From the NCBI GenBank assembly GCA_963697705.1, contig CAVOPA010000017.1:868001-932000 (forward strand): a stretch of DNA of 64,000 bases, in the 5' to 3' direction. The position numbers were made by a program, and so were the translations under genes. This DNA is from CAVUCH01 sp963697705 (GTDB lineage Bacteria > Acidobacteriota > Vicinamibacteria > Vicinamibacterales > JAENWD01). Shown here one piece after another: positions 1 through 9,513 of the stretch (position 1 is the first letter of the stretch; each line of letters starts with the position of its first letter). The notes beneath the pieces were generated by a model that worked only from the letters and a program-made list of their open reading frames with translations, was not told the DNA's origin and did not search any database.

Positions 1-929
<929 letters not shown>

Positions 930-957
930 GGCAGTCGGACGCTTGCGCAGGATACTG

Positions 958-2322
958 CTAGGACGCCTTCTTCGTCGTGTCCTTCTTCTTGTCCTTGGGT
1001 TCCGTCTTCGCTTGATCGCCGTCCTTCAGGTTCCGCACCGAGTTGAACGGCCCGGTGATCACTTCGTCGCCGGCCTTCAGCCCGGACAGCACTTCGAAGT
1101 ACTTGTCGCCGGCGATCCCGGTCTTCACCGGAATGAACACGGCCGCGCCGTCTCGCAGGACGAACACGCCTTCCGTCTCCTTGCGCGTCTGTCCTGGCTC
1201 GAGCTCCGCGGCGGAGACCGTCGGCTCCGGCGTGGAGGCGCGCTTCTTCTTGTCGTCCTTCGGCGGCCGCACGATGTTGCCCTGCTTGTCGTAAACCAGG
1301 TCGCGTACCGCCATGGCCTGGATCGGTACGGAGAGCGCCTGCGTGCGCGTGGCCGTCGTGATCTCGGCCGAGCAGGTGAATCCGGGCCGCGCCTCCGCAA
1401 TCTGTCCATCGATCTGGACCGTGACCTTGAAGTTCGTGGCCTGCTGTCCCGCCTGCGTCTGCGCCGTCGTCTGGAGCGGGCTGTTGCCGATCTCCGTCAC
1501 TTTCCCGGTGAAGGTCTGGCCTGGCATGGCATCAATCGTCACCTTCGCCGGCTGGCCAATCTTGACCGTTGGAATCTCCGTCTCGTCGACCTCGACCTCC
1601 GCTTCGATGACGGACATGTCCGCCACCGTCAGCAGTTGCGTGCCAGCGTTGTTCATGGTGCCGACCACCACGTTCTCGCCTTCCTCGATGTTGCGCCGCG
1701 TGACGATGCCGTCGAACGGCGCGCTCAGCGTCACCTGATCGAGGTTGTAGCGGCTGGTGCTGAGCGATGCGGTCTCCTGCTGGATCATGTGTTCGCGGCT
1801 CTGGACTTCCGATTGCCGCGCCTCCAGCTCTGTCTCGCGTACCTTGAGCAGGCTCTCTGCCTGATCGAGAGCCTCGCGGGTCGTCAGCCCTTCCTTCCAC
1901 AGCTCCCGTTGCCGCTTCACCTGGTCGCGTGCAAGCGACAGGTTCGCTTCCGCGGTCGCGACGCCGACCCTTGCCTGCTCGAGCCCGGAACGGGCGCCGG
2001 CGACCGCCGCCTCTCCGCGCTGCACGGAGCCGCGGAGGATGTTCGGATCGATCTGCAGCAGGAACTGGCCTGCCTTGACGCGGTCGCCCTCTTCGACGGC
2101 CAGCCTCGTCACGCGGCCCATCTGCACCGCGCTCATGTTGACGAACCGCTTCGCCTGGATCTTGCCGGAGGCCGAGACAATCGCCTGGAGGTCACGCGAT
2201 TTGACGGCCTCGGCCGTGACGATGACACCCGGCGACTTCTTGAAATAAAAGGTCGCGCCGGCCATTGCACCCGCGAGCAGCACGATGCCGACGCCGATCA
2301 GGATCTTCTTCTTTCTCGACAC
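958..2322 (-). CDS. Periplasmic adaptor (membrane fusion) protein, HlyD/MacA family
   Basis: This 454-residue protein starts at a GTG. It has a single N-terminal membrane anchor (about residues 7-27), a lipoyl-like half motif (about 60-95), and a long heptad-rich alpha hairpin (about 100-190) with many Ala, Glu and Gln. The second lipoyl half contains APFDGIVTRRNIEEGENV, and a beta-barrel domain containing VEVDETEIPTVKIGQPAKV comes next. The C-terminal part carries a Lys-rich insert (KDDKKKRAS) and a Lys-rich tail. Adaptors of this family link an inner-membrane permease to an outer-membrane channel. Its place between the YIP1 gene (3-base gap) and the MacB-type permease supports a tripartite efflux or export pump. 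Start choice: GGGAG lies about 10 bases upstream of the GTG. Confidence 0.9.
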   Translation of the reverse strand: MSRKKKILIGVGIVLLAGAMAGATFYFKKSPGVIVTAEAVKSRDLQAIVSASGKIQAKRFVNMSAVQMGRVTRLAVEEGDRVKAGQFLLQIDPNILRGSVQRGEAAVAGARSGLEQARVGVATAEANLSLARDQVKRQRELWKEGLTTREALDQAESLLKVRETELEARQSEVQSREHMIQQETASLSTSRYNLDQVTLSAPFDGIVTRRNIEEGENVVVGTMNNAGTQLLTVADMSVIEAEVEVDETEIPTVKIGQPAKVTIDAMPGQTFTGKVTEIGNSPLQTTAQTQAGQQATNFKVTVQIDGQIAEARPGFTCSAEITTATRTQALSVPIQAMAVRDLVYDKQGNIVRPPKDDKKKRASTPEPTVSAAELEPGQTRKETEGVFVLRDGAAVFIPVKTGIAGDKYFEVLSGLKAGDEVITGPFNSVRNLKDGDQAKTEPKDKKKDTTKKAS

Positions 2323-2325
2323 GTG

Positions 2326-3063
2326 TCAGTGACTCCCTGCAAATGCGCGCATGACGCCGGCGATGATCCCGGCGATTCCGACGTAGGCTCCGACCAGCGA
2401 GAGTGCAACCGGACCGGTCCGGCGCCTGTACAAGACGGCCAGCCCGATGGCCAGCACCACCACCCACCACACGAGGAAGAGGTCAATCATGCCGAGGAAC
2501 CGGGCGGGCAGACTGCCCTCGTCCAGAAACGGTGTCAGGACGCCCAGATTGGTCGCGCCCGACAGCGACTCTCTCGCGTAGTTTAGTGGTAGCGTGAACA
2601 GCGTCGAGATGATCGAAACGGCCCCCGCGTGGGTCACCACCGCGAGCACCTGCTTGTACTTTGCGTCCCCGCCAAGCCCGGCGTTGAACACGGCCAGCAG
2701 CAGGCCAGCAAGCGCGACGGTGATGACCGGCGCCATCACGATCGTCGAGCCCAGCGTGATGTAGCGCATCATCGGCAGCATGCGCTCCATCTGCCTCTGC
2801 TGCTCGTCGGTGACGGTGCCGCCCCACGCTTCCGTGCTGCGGATCTGCTGGTCGAGAAGCGCCTGCTGGCCCACCTCGGTGCTGAGCAGCGCGAAGTTGC
2901 CACCCGCCACCACGATCACGACCGCCAGCATCGCGCCGAGCCAGGTGGGATGGGCGACGATGCTCCGAAACGTCTGCCCGGGAGAAAAGATGACGCCGAT
3001 CAGCCGAGCCGCGAGGTTCTTCTGCACGGCTTCGGGCCGCGAAGCGCTAGAGACATCACTCAT
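2326..3063 (-). CDS. YIP1-family integral membrane protein
   Basis: This 245-residue protein has a short cytoplasmic N-terminus ending in a conserved-looking segment (IGVIFSPGQTFRSIVAHPTW) typical of bacterial YIP1-domain proteins. About five hydrophobic helices follow (roughly 42-62, 105-130, 138-160, 185-210 and 215-238). Bacterial YIP1 proteins are membrane proteins without a firm biochemical role. The gene is first in an operon with the adaptor and permease genes, which suggests a helper role in that transporter. The 170-base gap to the divergent barrel gene at 3233 should hold promoters for both directions, but no clear pair of -35/-10 boxes could be assigned. Confidence 0.8.
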   Translation of the reverse strand: MSDVSSASRPEAVQKNLAARLIGVIFSPGQTFRSIVAHPTWLGAMLAVVIVVAGGNFALLSTEVGQQALLDQQIRSTEAWGGTVTDEQQRQMERMLPMMRYITLGSTIVMAPVITVALAGLLLAVFNAGLGGDAKYKQVLAVVTHAGAVSIISTLFTLPLNYARESLSGATNLGVLTPFLDEGSLPARFLGMIDLFLVWWVVVLAIGLAVLYRRRTGPVALSLVGAYVGIAGIIAGVMRAFAGSH

Positions 3064-3232
3064 GGTGACCTTCAGCTGGCGGGTGAATATAGCTGGCGGA
3101 CAGTTTCTGGCCTATTGCCAGCGGTCCTGTCAACTATACGTCGAGGTGGGATCGGATGTTTCTTTTGGGGCAATCAACCACCGCCTGCGGAGCCCGACCT
3201 TCATCGACCGGACTAGAATCCAGTACCCTCAC

Positions 3233-4282
3233 ATGCCGCGACCTCAATCCGTTCGTCTGTCCCTGCTTCTCGCCTGCACCCTCCCGCTGCTCTCTTTCTC
3301 ACCGCGCGTCGCGGCCGCGCAGGGCTTCGAACCCGTGGGTGCCCGCGCCCAGGGTATGGGCGGGGCGTTCGTCGCGGTGGCCGATGATGCAACGGCGACG
3401 TACTGGAATCCGGCAGGAATTGCCACCATCCCCATTTTTGACGCGAGCTTGACCTTTGGAGGCCTGGAACAGTCGAGCTATGACCGCTCATCCGAGGGCA
3501 CGCCCAGGCCGGCGTGGCGGAGCCGTAATGCGAGTGTTGCCGGTGCGCTGCCAGTAGTTGGCGTCAGCTACTATCGGCTCCGGACCAGCCGTGCGGAACC
3601 GGCCCCTACAGGGTCCGACACCAGCGTCCGAGACGACGCGAATACGGCGGTGGCCGGAGAGGGGTCCAGCACCTGGAACCTCGGCATCACGCTGGTGCAA
3701 TCGATCGGCGACACGGTGGTCGTCGGGACCACGCTGAGGATGGTCCGAGCCGGCGCTGAAGGGGCGGCGCTCGCGGCAGTCGATGCGGACGGTGCGCTCG
3801 ATACGGTCGACGACCTGAACATCACGAGCGAGACGAAGTTCGACGCGGACCTGGGCGTGATGGCGTACATCGGCCGGGCCCGAGTCGGCCTGACGGTCAG
3901 GAACCTTGCCGCACCGACGTGGGACGCCGGCTCGTTGGCGCTCGAGAGCGATCGGCTCGTGCGTGTCGGCATCGGATGGGGGCCAGAGCCCACGCACGGA
4001 CGCCGCGCGTGGTCGATCGCATCAGACGCGGATCTCACGACGGCCCGCGCCGTCGACGGAGATCGCCGTGCCGTGGCGCTCGGCGCGGAACGCTGGTTTC
4101 GGAATGGCCGCGTGGCGCTGCGCGGCGGTGCCCGTGCGCAGACGGTTGGCGACGTGCGGCCGGTAGCGACCGGCGGCGCCAGCGTCGGCGTCAAATCCGG
4201 CCTGCTGCTCGAAGCCGAGGTCACCGCCGGCGGTGACACGGTCGAGCGCGGCTGGGGCCTCGGCGCACGCGTGACGTTCTGA
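3233..4282 (+). CDS. Outer-membrane beta-barrel protein, PorV/TraF-like
   Basis: This 349-residue protein has a signal peptide (about residues 1-31, ending ...PRVAAAQ). Mature residues then contain GMGGAFVAVADDATATYWNP, the hallmark of UPF0164/PorV/TraF-like barrels related to FadL. The rest consists of alternating polar and aromatic strands and ends in a C-terminal Phe (ARVTF), as expected for BAM-dependent insertion. The ATG at 3233 is chosen because it directly begins the signal peptide; a frame-open extension upstream has no leader character. It sits 75 bases ahead of pilB on the same strand, so it may belong to the pilus locus or simply precede it. Role unknown: a porin or an assembly factor are both possible. 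Confidence 0.82.
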   Translation: MPRPQSVRLSLLLACTLPLLSFSPRVAAAQGFEPVGARAQGMGGAFVAVADDATATYWNPAGIATIPIFDASLTFGGLEQSSYDRSSEGTPRPAWRSRNASVAGALPVVGVSYYRLRTSRAEPAPTGSDTSVRDDANTAVAGEGSSTWNLGITLVQSIGDTVVVGTTLRMVRAGAEGAALAAVDADGALDTVDDLNITSETKFDADLGVMAYIGRARVGLTVRNLAAPTWDAGSLALESDRLVRVGIGWGPEPTHGRRAWSIASDADLTTARAVDGDRRAVALGAERWFRNGRVALRGGARAQTVGDVRPVATGGASVGVKSGLLLEAEVTAGGDTVERGWGLGARVTF

Positions 4283-4357
4283 CCGGTGCGGGTGCCGGGC
4301 GGAACGTGCCGGCACACCCATCGTGACAATCACCCGCTCACGTCCGCCGCGCTACGC

Positions 4358-6106
4358 ATGGCCGCTCGCCTCGAGGAGCTGCTGCTCGCTTCGAAACGCC
4401 TGACACCCGAGCAGCTTCAGCACGGAATCCGTTACCAGCAACAGGCCGGCGCAGGGACACTGGAGAGCGCGCTCACCGCCCTCGGCCTTGTGCGCGACCA
4501 CGAGTGCGCCGCGCTTCTGAGCCGCCACTACGGCGTGCCGTCGATTGCCCTCGACGCGTTCGCGATCGAGCCCGGAGTGATCGCGCTCGTCGCCGGCGAT
4601 CGGGCGAGGAGGCACCTCGTGCTCCCGATCAGCCGCACCGGCGCCACGCTCACGCTGGCGATGGCGGACCCGACCAACGTGCTCGCGATCGACGACATCC
4701 GGTTCAACACCGGGTGCAATGTCGAGACGGTGGTCGCGACCGAAGCGGCGCTTGCCCAGGCGCTCGACAAGTACTATCTGCGCCGCGGTGCGCTCACAGC
4801 GCCTGCCGTGCCGAGCGCCCTCGATGCGGCGTCGCGTGCACTCGAAGACGTGTCGACGGCGGACACCGGGGATGCGGAGGCGCCGGAGGGTCTCGAGGAG
4901 ATCAGCGCCGTTGCCCTCGCGCGGCAGGGGCACGACGCCCCCATCATCCGGCTGGTCAACATCGTCCTCATGTCGGCGGTGCAGAAGCGGGCGAGCGACA
5001 TCCACATCGAGCCGTACGAGCGCGAGCTCCGCATCCGGTACCGGATCGACGGCATGCTGCACGACGTCATGGCGCCGCCGGTGAAGTTCCGCGATGCCAT
5101 TACCTCCCGCCTCAAGATCATGGCAAGGCTCGATATCGCCGAGAAGCGGCTGCCGCAGGACGGCCGCATCAAGGTGCGGTATGCCGACGACGGCCGAACG
5201 AGGCATATCGACTTCCGTGTGTCATCGCTGCCCACGCTGTTCGGCGAAAAGCTGGTGCTGCGGCTGCTCGACCGCGGGACGCTGATGCTCGACATGCGCA
5301 CGCTCGGCTTCGAGCCCGAGTCGCTGGCGCGCTTCGAAGCGGCGATCGAGAAGCCCTGGGGCATGGTGCTCGTCACGGGCCCGACCGGCAGCGGGAAGAC
5401 GAACACGCTGTACTCGTCGATCGCGCGCCTGAACCGGCCGGGAACCAACATCACGACCGCGGAGGACCCAATCGAGTTCAACCTGCCAGGCATCAATCAG
5501 GTGCCGGTCCGCGAGTCGATCGGCCTGACATTCGCGACCGCGCTGCGAGCGTTCCTGCGGCAGGACCCGAACATCATCCTCGTGGGGGAGATCCGGGATC
5601 TCGAGACGGCGGAGATCGCCGTGAAGGCGGCACTGACCGGCCATCTCGTGCTCTCGACCCTCCACACCAACGACGCGCCCAGCAGCGTCAACCGGCTGGT
5701 GAACATGGGAATCGAGCCCTTCCTGGTTGCGAGCTCGACCACGCTGATCTGCGCGCAGCGCCTGGTGCGACGCCTCTGCCTGAACTGTCGTGAGCCGCAC
5801 GCCATGTCCGTCCCGGCGCTCGTGCATGCCGGCTTCGATCCGGCGGGTGTCGAAGCGATTGTGCCGATGCGCGCCGTCGGCTGCCCGGACTGTCGCCACA
5901 CCGGGTACACGGGGCGGGTGGGTCTGTACGAGGTAATGGACGTGACCGACCCCATTCGCGAGCTGGTGCTTGCGGGTGCGCCGGTCGTGGAGCTTCGCCG
6001 TGCCGCCGTGGCCGGCGGCATGGTCACCCTGCGCCAGAGCGGCCTGCGCAAGGTCAGCGACGGGGTGACGTCGCTCGAGGAGGTCGCGCGGGAGACGCTC
6101 GAGTGA
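4358..6106 (+). CDS. pilB: Type IV pilus assembly (extension) ATPase PilB/GspE
   Basis: This 582-residue cytoplasmic ATPase powers pilin polymerisation. It has an N-terminal MshEN-like domain (about 1-140), followed by the secretion ATPase core. Walker A is GPTGSGKTNTLY at about residue 340. The Asp box is EDPIEFNLPGINQVPVRESI, Walker B is ILVGEIRD near 406, and the His box contains LVLSTLHTNDAPSS. The CLNC...CPDC tetracysteine zinc motif (about 473-510) is complete, which separates PilB/GspE from PilT. The ATG at 4358 is preferred over an upstream GTG because the N-terminal domain starts there. The last base of its stop codon is also the first base of the pilT ATG (TGATG), indicating translational coupling. 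Confidence 0.95.
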   Translation: MAARLEELLLASKRLTPEQLQHGIRYQQQAGAGTLESALTALGLVRDHECAALLSRHYGVPSIALDAFAIEPGVIALVAGDRARRHLVLPISRTGATLTLAMADPTNVLAIDDIRFNTGCNVETVVATEAALAQALDKYYLRRGALTAPAVPSALDAASRALEDVSTADTGDAEAPEGLEEISAVALARQGHDAPIIRLVNIVLMSAVQKRASDIHIEPYERELRIRYRIDGMLHDVMAPPVKFRDAITSRLKIMARLDIAEKRLPQDGRIKVRYADDGRTRHIDFRVSSLPTLFGEKLVLRLLDRGTLMLDMRTLGFEPESLARFEAAIEKPWGMVLVTGPTGSGKTNTLYSSIARLNRPGTNITTAEDPIEFNLPGINQVPVRESIGLTFATALRAFLRQDPNIILVGEIRDLETAEIAVKAALTGHLVLSTLHTNDAPSSVNRLVNMGIEPFLVASSTTLICAQRLVRRLCLNCREPHAMSVPALVHAGFDPAGVEAIVPMRAVGCPDCRHTGYTGRVGLYEVMDVTDPIRELVLAGAPVVELRRAAVAGGMVTLRQSGLRKVSDGVTSLEEVARETLE

Positions 6107-7197
6107 TGCCCGCCACGACTGCGCTCCGGCAACTGCTCGAGCGCACGGCGGCGCTCGGGGGCTCGGACCTTCACCTCACGGCGGGAGTGCCTCCGTCGGT
6201 GCGCGTTGATGGCCGCCTGCGCCCGCTCGACTTGCCGGCGCTCACGGCCGAAGAGACGCGGCCGTTGGCGTGCAGCCTGCTGACGCCGCCGCAATTGCTG
6301 CGGTTCGAAGAGACCGGCGAGCTCGATTGTGCGTTCAGCCTCAGCGCCGACGCGCGCTTTCGCTGCAACCTGTTCATCCAGCGCGGGGCCGTGGCTGGCG
6401 TGTACCGGCTCATTCCAGGACGGATCCGCACCTGCGCCGATCTGGGCCTGCCGCCTGCCGTCGAGGCGTTCGCACGTCGGCCGCACGGCCTCGTGCTCGT
6501 CACGGGCGCGACCGGCAGCGGCAAGTCGACGACCATCGCGGCGCTCATCGACTCAATCAACAGCGAACGCGAGGGCCACATCCTCACGATTGAAGATCCG
6601 ATCGAGTACATCCACGCGCACAAGCGCTGCCTGGTGAACCAGCGCGAGATTCACACCGACACCCGCAGCTTCGCCGGCGCGCTCCGCGCTGCGCTTCGCG
6701 AGGATCCCGACGTGGTCCTCATCGGCGAGATGCGGGACCTCGAGACGATCGAAGCGGCGTTGCGGATTGCAGAGACGGGCCATCTCACTTTCGGCAGCCT
6801 GCACACGGGCTCGGCGGCGCAGACGATTACTCGCGTGATCGACGTGTTCCCGGCTCACCAGCAGTCGCAGGTGCGCACCCAGCTGTCGCTCGTGCTCGAA
6901 GGCGTGGTCTGCCAGGCGTTGCTGCCGCGGATTGGCGGCGGACGCGTGGCGGCGCTCGAAGTGCTGGTGACGACGAGCGCGGTGCGCAACCTGGTGCGAG
7001 AAGACAAGGTGCATCAGATCTACTCGGCCATGCAGATTGGCCAGGAGAAGGCCGGTATGCAGACCGCGAACCAGTCGCTGGCCCGCCTCTACGCCGGCGG
7101 GCAAATCACGCGCGACACGGCCATGCAGGCGAGCTCGCGCCGCGACGAGCTGCAGGAGATGCTGGCGCGCCCGGCGCGCACGCTGCCGCGCGGGTGA
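6106..7197 (+). CDS. pilT: Type IV pilus retraction ATPase PilT
   Basis: This 363-residue hexameric ATPase drives pilus retraction for twitching and DNA uptake. Landmarks are a PAS-like N-terminal domain containing GSDLHLTAGVPPSVRVDG, Walker A GATGSGKSTTIAAL near residue 137, the Asp box TIEDPIEYIH, Walker B VVLIGEMRDLETIEAAL and the His box FGSLHTGSAAQTITRVIDVF. Later segments include the region corresponding to the AIRNLIRE motif, here AVRNLVRED. It lacks the tetracysteine zinc motif of PilB, as expected. The start overlaps the pilB stop by one base; a GTG one codon earlier is equally possible. Confidence 0.95.
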   Translation: MPATTALRQLLERTAALGGSDLHLTAGVPPSVRVDGRLRPLDLPALTAEETRPLACSLLTPPQLLRFEETGELDCAFSLSADARFRCNLFIQRGAVAGVYRLIPGRIRTCADLGLPPAVEAFARRPHGLVLVTGATGSGKSTTIAALIDSINSEREGHILTIEDPIEYIHAHKRCLVNQREIHTDTRSFAGALRAALREDPDVVLIGEMRDLETIEAALRIAETGHLTFGSLHTGSAAQTITRVIDVFPAHQQSQVRTQLSLVLEGVVCQALLPRIGGGRVAALEVLVTTSAVRNLVREDKVHQIYSAMQIGQEKAGMQTANQSLARLYAGGQITRDTAMQASSRRDELQEMLARPARTLPRG

Positions 7198-7250
7198 TCG
7201 GGATGTGTGCCTGGCCGAAGGAGCGGGCTTCAGCGGAGCGGTGAGAGCAC

Positions 7251-8462
7251 GTGGCAAGCTTTGCGTACACCGGACGGATCCAATCGGGAGAACGTGTCAG
7301 CGGCGAGCGATCGGCGGAGACCATCCAGGATGCGGTGTCCGCCCTCAGGCGTGAGGGGATCTTCGTCACTCGCGTCGGGCCGGCGCGTCCTGCGCCCGCG
7401 AAGACCCTTGCCGCCGCCGGCCGTCGGGTCAAGGCACGGAACCTGGCGGCGTTCACGCGGCAGTTCGCCGTCATGATCGACGCGGGCCTGCCGCTCGTGG
7501 AGTGCCTCGATCTGCTCGGCGCAGAAGAAGCCGATCGCCGGCTGGCGCGGGCGATTCGGCAGACCCGGGCAGACGTGGAGCGCGGGTCCGCGCTCGCCGA
7601 CGCGATGAAGAAGCACCCCGACGTGTTCGACGCGCTCTACGCGAACATGATCGCGGCCGGGGAGGCCGGCGGCATCCTCGACACGATCCTGGACCGGCTG
7701 GCGATCTACATCGAGAAGGCCGCGAGGCTGAAGGGACAGATCACGTCGGCGATGATCTACCCCGTCGCGGTTCTCACAATCGCCATGGTCGTCGTCGGGG
7801 TGATCCTGTGGAAGGTCATTCCGACGTTCGCCGCGCTGTTCAGCGGGCTGGGCGCGGAGTTGCCGCTCCCGACGCGCCTCGTGGTCGCAGCCAGCGAAGG
7901 ATTCGCGCGCGGGCTGCCCTGGCTGGTGGGCGGGGCCGTTGCCGGCGCCGCCGCACTCAACCGTTATGCCGCCACACCGGCAGGCCGCCGGTTCCTGGAC
8001 CGGGGCCGGCTCGCCCTGCCGATCGTGGGACCTCTCGTCCGGAAAATCACCGTCGCGCGGTTCTGCCGTACGCTCGGGACGCTCATCGGGTCCGGCGTCC
8101 CGATTCTCGACGGGCTGACCATCACCGCCTCCACCTGCGGCAACGTCGTCGTCGAGGACGCCCTGGTCAGCACACGCCGAAGCATCGAGCGTGGCGAGAC
8201 GATGGCTGCACCGCTGCAGCAGACGCGGGTGTTTCCGGCGATTGTCGTGCAGATGATCGGCGTCGGGGAGGCAACCGGCGCGCTCGACACGATGCTGGCA
8301 AAGATCGCCGAGTTCTACGAGGACGAAGCGGATACTGCCGTCGCCGGGCTCGTCGCGCTGCTCGAGCCGCTGCTGGTCGGCTTCCTCGGCCTGGTCGTCG
8401 GCGGGATCGTCATTGCCATGTACCTGCCGATGTTCGATCTCATCGGCAAGCTGGCGCGCTGA
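7251..8462 (+). CDS. pilC: Type IV pilus inner-membrane platform protein PilC
   Basis: This 403-residue protein has two T2SSF domains (about 70-190 and 270-395) and three membrane helices. Typical segments are LAAFTRQFAVMIDAGLPLVE in the first domain and VARFCRTLGTLIGSGVPILD in the second, plus the C-terminal helix LLVGFLGLVVGGIVIAMYLP. PilC is the platform on which PilB and PilT act to add or remove pilin subunits. The GTG at 7251 follows a purine-rich stretch (GCGGAG), and the family's short N-terminal FAYTGRIQSGERVSG motif starts right there. The gene ends the pilB-pilT-pilC group; the pilin gene follows after a 407-base gap. Confidence 0.95.
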   Translation: MASFAYTGRIQSGERVSGERSAETIQDAVSALRREGIFVTRVGPARPAPAKTLAAAGRRVKARNLAAFTRQFAVMIDAGLPLVECLDLLGAEEADRRLARAIRQTRADVERGSALADAMKKHPDVFDALYANMIAAGEAGGILDTILDRLAIYIEKAARLKGQITSAMIYPVAVLTIAMVVVGVILWKVIPTFAALFSGLGAELPLPTRLVVAASEGFARGLPWLVGGAVAGAAALNRYAATPAGRRFLDRGRLALPIVGPLVRKITVARFCRTLGTLIGSGVPILDGLTITASTCGNVVVEDALVSTRRSIERGETMAAPLQQTRVFPAIVVQMIGVGEATGALDTMLAKIAEFYEDEADTAVAGLVALLEPLLVGFLGLVVGGIVIAMYLPMFDLIGKLAR

Positions 8463-8869
8463 TGTGCGACCGCGCTTTAGGTCTCACCAGGGCGTCGGCC
8501 GCAGGCGGCCCGGTCCATGCGGCGGGTGCCTCGAGAGCCTCGAGAGCAGTGGCGCCGGGCTGCTGCTCGTCGGTTTGCGGGCGAAGAAGTACAATCATGA
8601 CGTCAGGCTTTCCGACAATTTCTGCCACGCGACCATCACAACGGGTCCGCGCGTTCGGGCGTCTGGGGACGCACGGCCAGAGATATTCGCCGGAAGTCTG
8701 AACATCTACGGGTCTGCCCCGGCACACCTGCGGTAAGGGCCGAGCTGGTATTCGGGTTGCACCCTGGCGACGCGCGCGCGGCCGCCACACGCGCAGATAC
8801 GCGAGCGCGGCCGTCGCATCGCCAGACACGAACAGTCGGGTTACCCGGGTTCAGAGGAGACGACACGTC
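8463..8869 (+). promoter_or_regulatory. 407-base non-coding leader/promoter region of pilA
   Basis: This long gap between pilC and pilA has no coding frame with protein-like composition. It holds a good -10 box, TACAAT (8590-8595), but only a weak -35 match 17 bases upstream (TCGTCG). If that box is used, the pilA mRNA would have an untranslated leader of about 270 bases. A strong ribosome binding site, AGAGGAGA, lies just before the pilA ATG. No exact sigma-54 site (GG-N10-GC with flanks) and no cyclic-di-nucleotide (GEMM) aptamer core could be recognised by eye. The length implies separate control of pilin expression from the assembly ATPases. Confidence 0.4.
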
Positions 8870-9388
8870 ATGAAGCTAGGCGACGCCAAGGGTTTCACGC
8901 TCATCGAGTTGCTGATCGTGGTTGCGATCATCGGCATCATCGCCGCGATCGCGGTCCCCGGCCTGCTCCGGGCGCGGATGTCGGGCAACGAGGCCTCGGC
9001 CATCGGATCGCTGCGGGCGATCACCGTGGCCCAGATCAACTTCTCGGCGAACTGCGGTCAGGGCAATTACGCCGATTCGCTGACGAACCTGGCGCTGCCC
9101 CCAACCGCCGGCGGGGAGGGGTTCATCAGCGCCGACCTTTCACACGACCCGTCGGTGAAGAGCCAGTACACCGTCACGCTCACGCCGGGACCGGCACCGA
9201 CGACCGCTCCGACGGTCTGCAACGCAGCCACGACGGCGGTGACATACGCGGCGACGGCGGAGCCGACGAACGTCGGCAGTTCCGGCACGCGATACTTCTT
9301 CACGAACGGCGGGACCATCTACCAGGACGCCGCGCCCATCGCGCCGGTGCAGACCGGAGCGCCCGCCACGGGGACGCCCATCCAGTGA
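8870..9388 (+). CDS. pilA: Major type IV pilin (prepilin)
   Basis: This 172-residue prepilin has an 8-residue leader (MKLGDAKG) cleaved before Phe9, giving mature FTLIELLIVVAIIGIIAAIA with the essential Glu5. The N-terminal hydrophobic helix is followed by a globular domain with exactly two cysteines (Cys62 and Cys117), which could form a disulfide, and a Thr/Pro/Ala-rich tail. Prepilin peptidase PilD (13568) should process it, and PilB/PilC polymerise it. A strong RBS lies ahead and a terminator-like hairpin follows at 9397, as expected for a highly expressed, separately transcribed pilin gene. The sequence resembles GspG-type pseudopilins too, but the pilB-pilT-pilC context favours a pilin. 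Confidence 0.9.
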   Translation: MKLGDAKGFTLIELLIVVAIIGIIAAIAVPGLLRARMSGNEASAIGSLRAITVAQINFSANCGQGNYADSLTNLALPPTAGGEGFISADLSHDPSVKSQYTVTLTPGPAPTTAPTVCNAATTAVTYAATAEPTNVGSSGTRYFFTNGGTIYQDAAPIAPVQTGAPATGTPIQ

Positions 9389-9396
9389 GATTCCCT

Positions 9397-9438
9397 GGTT
9401 TCGGGTGGCGTTTGCCGCTCTGAGCGCCACCCGAGACC
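9397..9438 (+). terminator. Terminator-like hairpin after pilA
   Basis: Arms 9397-9410 and 9425-9438 pair over 14 bases (one G-U wobble) around a 14-base loop. No long T-run follows, so it may act as an mRNA-stabilising 3' end or a weak intrinsic terminator. Confidence 0.6.
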
Positions 9439-9513
9439 GGCACCGCTCTCATTTGACACACCGTCCAGACGCCCCGTACCATCGCTCGACAGCGCTCTTC
9501 CGCCTGGAGAATC

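Noticed and set aside
8463..8869. A GEMM (cyclic-di-nucleotide) riboswitch before pilA
   Set aside because: Only a loose match (GACGCACGGCC) to the conserved core was found and the rest of the aptamer could not be aligned. Not reported as a feature.
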